Source: Bacillota bacterium
GTDB lineage: Bacteria; Bacillota; Clostridia; Acetivibrionales; DSM-1351
NCBI GenBank assembly: GCA_023415305.1
Contig: JAEZKZ010000010.1
Location: 1 to 47,321, forward strand
Direction of reading: 5' to 3'
DNA: 47,321 nucleotides
Below, piece by piece: positions 40,867-47,321 of this stretch. The notes under the pieces were generated by a model, which was not told the origin of the DNA, ran no database searches, and was given only the letters and a program-made list of their open reading frames with translations. The translations under genes and the position numbers were made by a program. How positions within the stretch are numbered: the stretch's first letter is position 1; every line of letters starts with the position of its first letter.

Positions 40867-43284
40867 TTGATAAAGAAGAAAACAATTAAAATATCTGGAA
40901 TGTCATGCGCGGCATGTGCAGCAAGAATAGAAAGAGGACTGGCTAAGCTGGAAGGTATAAAAAATGCAAATGTAAATTTTGCAATGGAAAGAGCTTCTGT
41001 GGAATTTGATGAAAAGCTTGTTTCCGATGAGATGCTGGAAGAAAATATAAAGAAGCTTGGTTATGATATTGTTAAAGAAGAAAATTCAATTAATAACAAG
41101 GTAGAACTCAGAGTTACAGGTATGACTTGTGCAGCGTGTTCAGCAAGGATAGAAAAGAAGCTTGGAAAACTTGAAGGGGTAGTTAAGGCCTCAGTCAATC
41201 TGACAACAGAAAGGGCAAGTGTTGAGTACATTGTAGGGAAGGTAAAAGTTTCCCAAATGATTAAGGAGATAGAATCTTTGGGTTATGGCGCTGAAAAGGC
41301 TGAAGAAGTTTCTGTTGACCATGAAAAAGAACTAAGGGAAAAAGAAATTAAAAAACTAAGAATAACGCTTATAATATCAATAATCCTTAGTTCTCCGCTT
41401 TTGCTTGCAATGGTACTTTCTATACTTGGTATTGGTGTTGAATTTTTGCACAATGCATACTTTCAACTAATTATTGCGACTCCCATTCAATTTATTATAG
41501 GATTTAGGTTTTACAAACATGCATATCTGGCCTTAAAAGCAAAAAGTGCGAACATGGATGTTCTTATATCGATGGGTACGTCCGCCGCATATTTCTTCAG
41601 CCTTTATAACGTGTTTTTTGAACCGGTACAAAAAGGTATGATGAAGGATTTGTATTTTGAAGCAGCTGCAGTAATAATAACCCTTATTTTACTGGGTAAA
41701 TATCTCGAGGCTGTCGCCAAAGGTAAGACATCTGAGGCAATAAAGAAGCTTATGGGACTTCAGGCAAAAACAGCAAGAGTATTAAAAAATGGAAACGAAG
41801 TGGATATACCAATCGAAGAGGTAGAGGCAGGGGACATAGTAATAGTAAGACCGGGTGAGAAAATCCCTGTAGATGGGAACATTATTGAAGGTAATTCTTC
41901 AATAGATGAGGCAATGCTCACTGGAGAAAGCCTTCCAGTAGAAAAAAAAGTAGGGGATTTTGTTATAGGTGCAACAATAAATAAGTATGGAACATTCAAA
42001 TTTGAAGCTACAAAGGTTGGGAAGGATACCGCATTATCGCAGATAATTAAGATGGTAGAAGATGCGCAGGGCTCCAAAGCACCAATACAAAAAATAGCAG
42101 ATAAGGTATCGGGAATATTTGTTCCAACTGTTGTTGGTATAGCCATTATTACTTTTATTATTTGGTATTTAATCACTGGAGACTTTACCAAAGCAATTAT
42201 CAGTGCTGTAGCCGTTTTAGTAATTGCTTGCCCATGTGCGCTGGGACTTGCCACTCCTACTGCAATAATGGTCGGTACTGGGAAAGGTGCAGAAAAAGGT
42301 ATACTTATTAAAGGTGGAGAACACCTTGAAACTGCATATAAGGTAAATGCAGTAGTGCTTGATAAAACTGGTACCATTACAAAAGGTGCGCCTGAAGTAA
42401 CTGATATATTATCTTTGAATGGTATTAATGAGAATGATATCCTGCGTTTTGCAGCAATAACTGAAAAAGCATCAGAGCATCCTCTTGGTGTAGCCATATA
42501 TGAAAAGGGTAAACAACAATTCGGGAATCTACCTGATTCAAATAGATTTGAAGCAATTCCGGGCCGAGGTGTGTTGTCAGAAATAGACGATAAGACTATA
42601 TATATTGGTACCAGAAAATTAATGAATGAAAAAAACATTAATATGGGGAATCTTGAATCAATAATAACCAAGTTTGAAGATGACGGAAAAACAGCTATGC
42701 TAATGGCCATAAACAATAAATTGGAAGCAGTAATAGCTGTTGCGGATACATTAAAAGAGAATTCAAAAGAAGCCATAGAAGATCTTTTAAAAATGGGTAT
42801 TGAAGTTTATATGATAACAGGTGATAACAAACGTACAGCTGGTGCTATAGCCAAACAGGTAGGTATATCTAATGTACTTGCAGAAGTTCTTCCTGAAAAC
42901 AAGGCAGAAGAGGTTGAAAAACTTAAATCTAAAGGTAAAGTTGTTGCAATGGTAGGTGATGGTATAAATGACGCGCCTGCACTAGCTACTGCTGATATTG
43001 GAATGGCAATCGGGACAGGAACAGATGTCGCTATAGAAGCAGCTGACATAACACTTATGAGAGGTGATTTAAGAACCATTCCAGCTGCAATAAGACTTTC
43101 GAGAAAAACAATGAATAAGATCAAACAAAACCTGTTCTGGGCATTCTTCTATAATGTAATAGGAATTCCTTTTGCAGCACTTGGACTCTTAAATCCAATT
43201 ATTGCAGGAGGAGCAATGGCATTCAGTTCAGTATCAGTTGTAACTAACTCTTTGAGTTTAAAGAGGTATAATCCTGATAGGTAA
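40867..43284 (+). CDS. copA: Copper-translocating P1B-type ATPase, 805 aa
   Basis: Exports Cu(I). Two N-terminal HMA domains (GMSCAACAAR and GMTCAACSAR), the TGES actuator loop, the membrane metal site CPCALGLATP, the phosphorylation site DKTGTIT, SEHPLG, and the hinge MVGDGINDAPAL are all intact. TTG 40867 is chosen, since GGAG ends nine bases before it; ATG 40858 directly abuts that site. It follows the fusion gene by 21 bases and is presumably cotranscribed from the tandem-box promoter at 38581. Confidence 0.92.
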   Translation: MIKKKTIKISGMSCAACAARIERGLAKLEGIKNANVNFAMERASVEFDEKLVSDEMLEENIKKLGYDIVKEENSINNKVELRVTGMTCAACSARIEKKLGKLEGVVKASVNLTTERASVEYIVGKVKVSQMIKEIESLGYGAEKAEEVSVDHEKELREKEIKKLRITLIISIILSSPLLLAMVLSILGIGVEFLHNAYFQLIIATPIQFIIGFRFYKHAYLALKAKSANMDVLISMGTSAAYFFSLYNVFFEPVQKGMMKDLYFEAAAVIITLILLGKYLEAVAKGKTSEAIKKLMGLQAKTARVLKNGNEVDIPIEEVEAGDIVIVRPGEKIPVDGNIIEGNSSIDEAMLTGESLPVEKKVGDFVIGATINKYGTFKFEATKVGKDTALSQIIKMVEDAQGSKAPIQKIADKVSGIFVPTVVGIAIITFIIWYLITGDFTKAIISAVAVLVIACPCALGLATPTAIMVGTGKGAEKGILIKGGEHLETAYKVNAVVLDKTGTITKGAPEVTDILSLNGINENDILRFAAITEKASEHPLGVAIYEKGKQQFGNLPDSNRFEAIPGRGVLSEIDDKTIYIGTRKLMNEKNINMGNLESIITKFEDDGKTAMLMAINNKLEAVIAVADTLKENSKEAIEDLLKMGIEVYMITGDNKRTAGAIAKQVGISNVLAEVLPENKAEEVEKLKSKGKVVAMVGDGINDAPALATADIGMAIGTGTDVAIEAADITLMRGDLRTIPAAIRLSRKTMNKIKQNLFWAFFYNVIGIPFAALGLLNPIIAGGAMAFSSVSVVTNSLSLKRYNPDR

Positions 43285-43367
43285 TTCAGGAAAGTATATA
43301 AACGTTTCTGATTGGTTAAAACAGGAATGGAAATATAGAAAACAATAATAAGTGGAGGGTATTCATA

Positions 43368-43583
43368 ATGGTAAACGAAATTAAAACATTAAATGTTGAA
43401 GGTATGTCATGCAGTCACTGTGAAAATACTGTTAAAAAATCATTAGGTGCTTTAAATGGAGTGAATAGCGTAAGTGTTGATTTAAATAGAAAAAAGGTTA
43501 CAGTTGATTTTGACTCAGAAAAAGTAAGTTTAAATACAATTGAAGAAACTATTGAAGATCAAGGATATGAAGTAAAAAGATAG
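43368..43583 (+). CDS. copZ: Copper chaperone CopZ-like, 71 aa
   Basis: Single HMA domain with GMSCSHCENTV, typical CopZ length and the GVNSVSVDLNRKKVTVDF core. It would hand Cu(I) to CopA. It lies 83 bases after copA, with GGAGGG upstream, and ends at a strong terminator. Confidence 0.88.
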   Translation: MVNEIKTLNVEGMSCSHCENTVKKSLGALNGVNSVSVDLNRKKVTVDFDSEKVSLNTIEETIEDQGYEVKR

Positions 43584-43596
43584 CTTTAAAATTATT

Positions 43597-43636
43597 ACCA
43601 AATAAGGCTCCTTTTGAGGAGCTTTATTTGGTTTCT
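43597..43636 (+). terminator. Terminator after copZ
   Basis: ACCAAATAAGGCTCC (43597-43611) pairs with the stretch 43618-43632 with one G-T pair, around six bases, then TTCT. Confidence 0.75.
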
Positions 43637-43720
43637 AAGATTAGACTTCATAAAGAAAACAGGAATATATCAAATTCACCAAATGCATAATTTTTGACTT
43701 TATATCTATGGAGGCTATCA

Positions 43721-44422
43721 ATGTTAATAGAAAATAAAAGAATTCTCGTAGTTGACGATGAAATTAAAATTGTAGAGGTGATTAAGTCATATCTGGAAAA
43801 TAGCGGGTTTATTGTTAATGAGGCATATAATGGGAAACAGGCTTTAGACATCTTTAGTAGAGTAAGTCCTTCACTTGTTATTTTAGACTTAATGCTACCT
43901 GATATGACTGGTGAAGAAATTTGTAAGGTACTGAGAAAAAAATCTAGAGTACCAATTATTATGCTTACAGCAAAGATCGAGGAGAAAAATATACTTGAAG
44001 GACTTGAACTTGGTGCTGATGATTATGTTACAAAACCCTTCAGTCCGAAACAACTTGTTGCAAGAGTCAAAGCCGTATTAAGGCGTTCAGACAATGATAT
44101 AGTGCCTTTGGCAAATAATATTTCCTTTTTTAATAATGATCTTGTAATTAACAGTGCTGAATCTGAGATAAGAAAGAATGGAGAATTAATAAATTTTACA
44201 CCTAATGAATTTAAGATACTTATGACCTTTGTAAAATATCCCAGAAAGGTTTTCACTCGTGAAGAATTAATAGATATTGTTATTGGAGAAGATTTCGATG
44301 GATTTGACAGAATAATTGACACGCATATTAAAAATATTAGGCAAAAAATTGAGACTAATACAAAGGATCCTAAATATATTTTAACAGTACATGGAATTGG
44401 ATATAGATTTGGTGGTGAATAA
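43721..44422 (+). CDS. OmpR-family response regulator paired with a histidine kinase, 233 aa
   Basis: The receiver shows Asp12-Asp13 (VVDDE), phospho-acceptor Asp56 (LVILDLMLPD), Thr83 and Lys105 (VTKPFSPKQ); the winged helix covers about 130-233. All receiver residues are standard, unlike the paralogue at 37401. ATG 43721 follows GGAGG at good spacing. The kinase gene starts one base after its stop. It is the best candidate to bind the tandem boxes, since the box-bearing genes surround it; its own upstream region shows only a single GACTTCATA half (43644-43652). Confidence 0.88.
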   Translation: MLIENKRILVVDDEIKIVEVIKSYLENSGFIVNEAYNGKQALDIFSRVSPSLVILDLMLPDMTGEEICKVLRKKSRVPIIMLTAKIEEKNILEGLELGADDYVTKPFSPKQLVARVKAVLRRSDNDIVPLANNISFFNNDLVINSAESEIRKNGELINFTPNEFKILMTFVKYPRKVFTREELIDIVIGEDFDGFDRIIDTHIKNIRQKIETNTKDPKYILTVHGIGYRFGGE

Positions 44423-44423
44423 G

Positions 44424-45812
44424 ATGAAGTTAAGTTTGAAAACAAAACTTTCTGGCTCATATGTTTTAGTAGCCTTATTTCTGGTTATTGTTGTAAGTAT
44501 ATTATCTAACTATTTGGTGGAAGGACAATTTAAAAACTATGTAATTAAACAACAAAACCAACGAAGCGATGAACTGGTATCCATGATTTCAAAGCAATAT
44601 TCCTCTGATGGGAAATGGGACATTGAAGCAATTGAGAATATGGGTATTAATTCATTATCACAAGGTTTAATTATTAAGGTTAAAGATATGAATGGAAATA
44701 CAATTTGGGATGCAACAGTTCACAATAGTGGCCTTTGTGCTGAAATGCTTGCCCATGTCTCATCAAATATGTCAAGCTTTGACCCGAATTTTAAAGGAAA
44801 ATATGTGGAGAATTCATTTGAACTTAAATCAGGCTTTAGCAAGGTGGGCACATTGAGCATTGGGTATTATGGACCATATTATTATAATGACAACGAAATT
44901 CTTCTATTGAATACATTAAATAAGTTATTTGCCGGATTAGCATTATTGGCTTTGATACTATCACTGATAGTAGGTACTTTAATGGCAAGACGCATAAGTA
45001 CACCTATATCCAGAGTAATTAATGCCACCAGACAGATATCAAATGGAAAGTTCAGTGATAGGATTTTAGAAAAAAATAATACAAAAGAAATAATTGAATT
45101 GACTACTGCTGTTAATGAAATGGCTATGTCCCTTGAAAAACAAGAAATTTTACGTCAAAGAATTACTGCAGATGTTGCGCATGAGCTTAGGACCCCTTTA
45201 GCTACTCTGCAAAGTCATATGGAAGCAATGATTGATGGAATATGGGAACCAGATGTTATTAGGCTTAAGAGTTGCCATGAAGAAATAATAAGGATAAGTA
45301 AATTGGTTGGAAATCTGGAAGTACTGGCAAGGTATGAAAGTGAAAATTTAGTTCTCGAAAAGACTAATTTTAGTATAGCTAGTTTAATAAAAAGTATAAT
45401 TACTAATTTTGAAACAGAATTTTTTAACAAAGGCATTGGGATTGATTTTTATGGGGGTGAAGAAATAATTTATGCTGACAGGGATAAGATTAGCCAAGCA
45501 ATAATAAATCTTTTTTCTAATTCCTTAAAATATACTAATAATGGTGGTCATGTAACAATTAAACTTGAAGACACAGATGATAAGATTGTTATTAAGATTG
45601 TAGACACTGGAATTGGCATTCCACCAGATGATTTGCCATATATTTTTGAAAGGTTTTACAGAGCAGATAAATCACGCAATAGAATGACAGGAGGATCAGG
45701 AATAGGCCTTGCAATAACAAAAGCTATTATTAATGCGCACAAAGGCGAAATTACTGTTAAAAGTGAAATAAATAAAGGTACTGAATTCATTATTTATTTA
45801 CAAAAAAAATAA
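44424..45812 (+). CDS. Membrane sensor histidine kinase, 462 aa
   Basis: Order: membrane helix (about 10-32), an extracytoplasmic sensor domain of about 130 residues, a second helix (about 167-190), HAMP, dimer/phospho-acceptor helix with DVAHELRTPLATL, and ATPase with NLFSNSLKYTNN, DTGIGIPPDDLPYIFERFYR and GGSGIGLAI. It is intact. GGTGG precedes ATG 44424. The outer domain has few cysteines and no evident metal motif, so the signal is unknown. Confidence 0.9.
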   Translation: MKLSLKTKLSGSYVLVALFLVIVVSILSNYLVEGQFKNYVIKQQNQRSDELVSMISKQYSSDGKWDIEAIENMGINSLSQGLIIKVKDMNGNTIWDATVHNSGLCAEMLAHVSSNMSSFDPNFKGKYVENSFELKSGFSKVGTLSIGYYGPYYYNDNEILLLNTLNKLFAGLALLALILSLIVGTLMARRISTPISRVINATRQISNGKFSDRILEKNNTKEIIELTTAVNEMAMSLEKQEILRQRITADVAHELRTPLATLQSHMEAMIDGIWEPDVIRLKSCHEEIIRISKLVGNLEVLARYESENLVLEKTNFSIASLIKSIITNFETEFFNKGIGIDFYGGEEIIYADRDKISQAIINLFSNSLKYTNNGGHVTIKLEDTDDKIVIKIVDTGIGIPPDDLPYIFERFYRADKSRNRMTGGSGIGLAITKAIINAHKGEITVKSEINKGTEFIIYLQKK

Positions 45813-45838
45813 ATATATTATAATTCATTTACTTCAGT

Positions 45839-45878
45839 AAACAGGCAAAGAAAAATTCTTACCTGTTTTTTCTTTTTT
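45839..45878 (+). terminator. Terminator after the histidine kinase
   Basis: AAACAGG (45839-45845) pairs with CCTGTTT (45862-45868), with an inner AGAA/TTCT pairing, then a T-rich run. Confidence 0.72.
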
Positions 45879-45932
45879 AGGGCTATTGATGGTTACAAAA
45901 AGTCCATAATTATTTAAAACTTTGTTAATTTT

Positions 45933-45967
45933 TTCTTCATTAAATCTTCACAAGGATTGATTAACAT
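45933..45967 (+). promoter_or_regulatory. PhoB-like tandem box and -10 for htrA
   Basis: TTCTTCATT (45933-45941), ATCTTCACA (45944-45952), nine bases, then TAACAT (45962-45967). Confidence 0.74.
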
Positions 45968-46000
45968 AAAGCTAACAAACTAATAAATGAGGTGGATATA

Positions 46001-47245
46001 ATGTATAACGATTATAATAATGATACAAAGTGTGATTTCAGGTATAACAATAATACTGAAGGTTATGTAAATACAGTGCGGAAGAAATCGAAGTTTAAAA
46101 CGTATATAGTACTTATGTTAATATCATCAATCATAAGTAGTGGAATTGTTGGCGGAGCCCTATATTCAAGCTTTTCGTCAAAATTACAGAATCAAAAAGA
46201 GCTTGTTCAGAAATCAATGTATGCAGCAAATATAACAGACAAAAACTTTAATATAAATAGTGCTGTTTTGAAAACATCAACTGCCGGTAGCCTTACAATT
46301 CCCCAGATAGCGAAAAAAGTTAGTCCGTCAATCGTCGGTATAAGAATGACAATAACTAGCTCCCGGAACTCCTTTTTTCAGACAGATTCAAATCAAACAG
46401 GCGCTGAAGGTTCAGGAATAATTATACGTTCAGATGGATATATAATGACAAATTATCATGTAGTAAGTTATGCTGACCCTAAAAATGGGGCATCAAGCAA
46501 TACAACACTTGAAGTTTTTCTTCAGGACAAAAGGCAGGCTAAAGCAAAATTTATCGGTGGTGACAGTCAAAATGACCTTGCAGTCATTAAGATTGATTCA
46601 AACAATCTTTTAGCTACGGAACTTGGTGATTCGTCCAAACTTGAAGTTGGTGAACTGGCTGTAGCAATAGGAAATCCTTTAGGAATGGATTTCGCTGGCT
46701 CGGTAACAGCAGGAGTTATTAGTGCCTTGAATAGGCAGCTTTCAGAAGATGATAAAACTCTTAGTGTAATACAGACGGATGCAGCAATTAACCCTGGTAA
46801 TAGTGGAGGTGCTCTTGTAAACTCTAATGGTCAGGTAGTAGGTATCAATTCTGCTAAGATATCAGAAACTGGTGTAGAAGGTTTGGGATTTGCAATACCA
46901 ATAAATGATGCCAGGCCAATAGTTGAACAACTAATATCCTATGGCTATCTAAAAGGAAGGCCACTTATAGGTATTTCAGGTGAGGATATTACACAAACTA
47001 TCGCAAAGCAATATAATCTTCCGGTTGGGATTTATATATCCGAAGTAAGCAGTGGAAGTGGAGCATCAAAGGCTGGTATTAAAGTAGGTGATATTTTGGT
47101 AAGCCTTGCAGATAAGAATGTAAAGACTATGAATGACCTAAATATTATTAAAAAATCATATAAGTCAGGAGATACAGTGAATGCAGTTGTTGTAAGAGAA
47201 GGTAAAAAAATCAACTTGAAATTAACCTTTAGTGAAGAACGATAA
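46001..47245 (+). CDS. htrA: HtrA/DegP-type membrane serine protease, 414 aa
   Basis: An N-terminal cytoplasmic tail and single membrane helix (about 33-52) are followed by a trypsin-like protease with the triad His in TNYHVVSY, Asp in NDLAVIKID and Ser in GNSGGALV, then one PDZ domain (about 320-410, SSGSGASKAGIKVGDILVSL). It degrades or refolds damaged proteins at the outer face. ATG 46001 follows GAGGTGG. The tandem-box promoter puts it in the predicted regulon, as expected for envelope or copper stress. Confidence 0.9.
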   Translation: MYNDYNNDTKCDFRYNNNTEGYVNTVRKKSKFKTYIVLMLISSIISSGIVGGALYSSFSSKLQNQKELVQKSMYAANITDKNFNINSAVLKTSTAGSLTIPQIAKKVSPSIVGIRMTITSSRNSFFQTDSNQTGAEGSGIIIRSDGYIMTNYHVVSYADPKNGASSNTTLEVFLQDKRQAKAKFIGGDSQNDLAVIKIDSNNLLATELGDSSKLEVGELAVAIGNPLGMDFAGSVTAGVISALNRQLSEDDKTLSVIQTDAAINPGNSGGALVNSNGQVVGINSAKISETGVEGLGFAIPINDARPIVEQLISYGYLKGRPLIGISGEDITQTIAKQYNLPVGIYISEVSSGSGASKAGIKVGDILVSLADKNVKTMNDLNIIKKSYKSGDTVNAVVVREGKKINLKLTFSEER

Positions 47246-47321
47246 TGTATTTTAAATATGAAACATATTAAAGAAATAATAATTGTGTCACCAAGTTGTG
47301 GGGGCGGGGTGTTGTGTGGTG
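47246..47321. other. Window tail ending in a G-rich stretch
   Basis: After htrA an AT-rich stretch leads to GTTGTGGGGGCGGGGTG near 47296-47312, in sharp contrast to the local composition. No gene or terminator is seen. It may be the start of a repeat that continues outside. Confidence 0.35.

Noticed and set aside
41760..42776. 338-codon reverse-strand open frame inside copA
   Set aside because: It lies wholly within the well-supported copA reading frame, has no recognisable domain, and its serine/proline-rich composition is that of an antisense shadow.
43641..43663. Tandem box upstream of the second response regulator
   Set aside because: A single GACTTCATA half is present at 43644-43652, but the base pattern 11 positions later does not match and no -10 stands at the right spacing.
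1..47321. CRISPR arrays, tRNA, rRNA or known riboswitches
   Set aside because: No regularly spaced direct repeats of CRISPR type, no cloverleaf-like segments and no conserved riboswitch cores were seen on either strand by reading; a covariance-model scan would be needed to exclude weak cases.

Overview
The window looks like chromosomal DNA from a low-GC, spore-former-type anaerobe of the Clostridia. Coding is AT-rich, Shine-Dalgarno sites are GGAGG-like, several genes start with TTG, and the genes include an electron-bifurcating FixABCX set, a CopA/CopZ pair, a CcdA-TlpA pair, a four-helix copper-storage protein and an HtrA protease. No rRNA, tRNA or CRISPR array was seen. The exact genus cannot be fixed from the sequence alone.

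Left part (1-19.4 kb) is accessory DNA. The first 108 bases, on the minus strand, encode the N-terminus of a Xer-type tyrosine recombinase. A 415-base gap holding a ladder of palindromes follows. Next comes a tightly overlapping four-gene module (524-8521): two recognisable tyrosine recombinases flanking a giant 1432-aa protein with a degenerate recombinase-like C-terminal region, and a small fourth protein. This resembles a Tn554-type transposition module in plan. Behind it lies cargo that reads as a defence island: a divergent XRE regulator and GHKL ATPase-nuclease, a large YobI-like P-loop NTPase with membrane segments, a Gabija-like pair (OLD/TOPRIM nuclease plus a UvrD-like helicase broken by one in-frame TAA), two very small ORFs, a membrane-tailed protein and a HEPN-motif protein.

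Middle part (19.5-22.7 kb) holds a ferritin-like pseudogene (one frameshift plus one nonsense codon), a copper-storage (Csp/DUF326) protein, and an operon of two FMN-binding split-barrel proteins, a 2[4Fe-4S] ferredoxin and an ATC-hydrolase-family protein. Two long palindromes follow; they share their core with two palindromes at the left edge.

Right part (22.8-47.3 kb) is a redox and copper island. It encodes polyprenyl-diphosphate synthase, a DoxX-like protein, a YtkA/FixH-like protein, a CcoG/NapH-like polyferredoxin, a UbiA/MenA prenyltransferase, a CPBP protease and a UbiE/MenG methyltransferase; then TlpA-CcdA, an HMA protein, an HD-GYP protein, a Met/His-rich peptide, FixABCX, a His/Cys-rich membrane protein, an orphan OmpR-type regulator with a YHS protein, an HMA-SafE-cupredoxin fusion, CopA, CopZ, a second OmpR-type regulator with its histidine kinase, and HtrA.

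The main discovery is regulatory. Ten promoters in 22.8-46.0 kb carry the same tandem box: a TTCTTCATA-like 9-mer repeated 11 bases later, then exactly 9 bases, then a -10 hexamer, on either strand. This is the architecture of PhoB-class boxes that replace the -35 element. It ties quinone synthesis, FixABCX, thiol redox, copper handling, an HD-GYP enzyme and HtrA into one predicted response-regulator regulon, with one of the two regulators under the same control. The working model is a copper- or envelope-redox-responsive regulon; the signal is inference.
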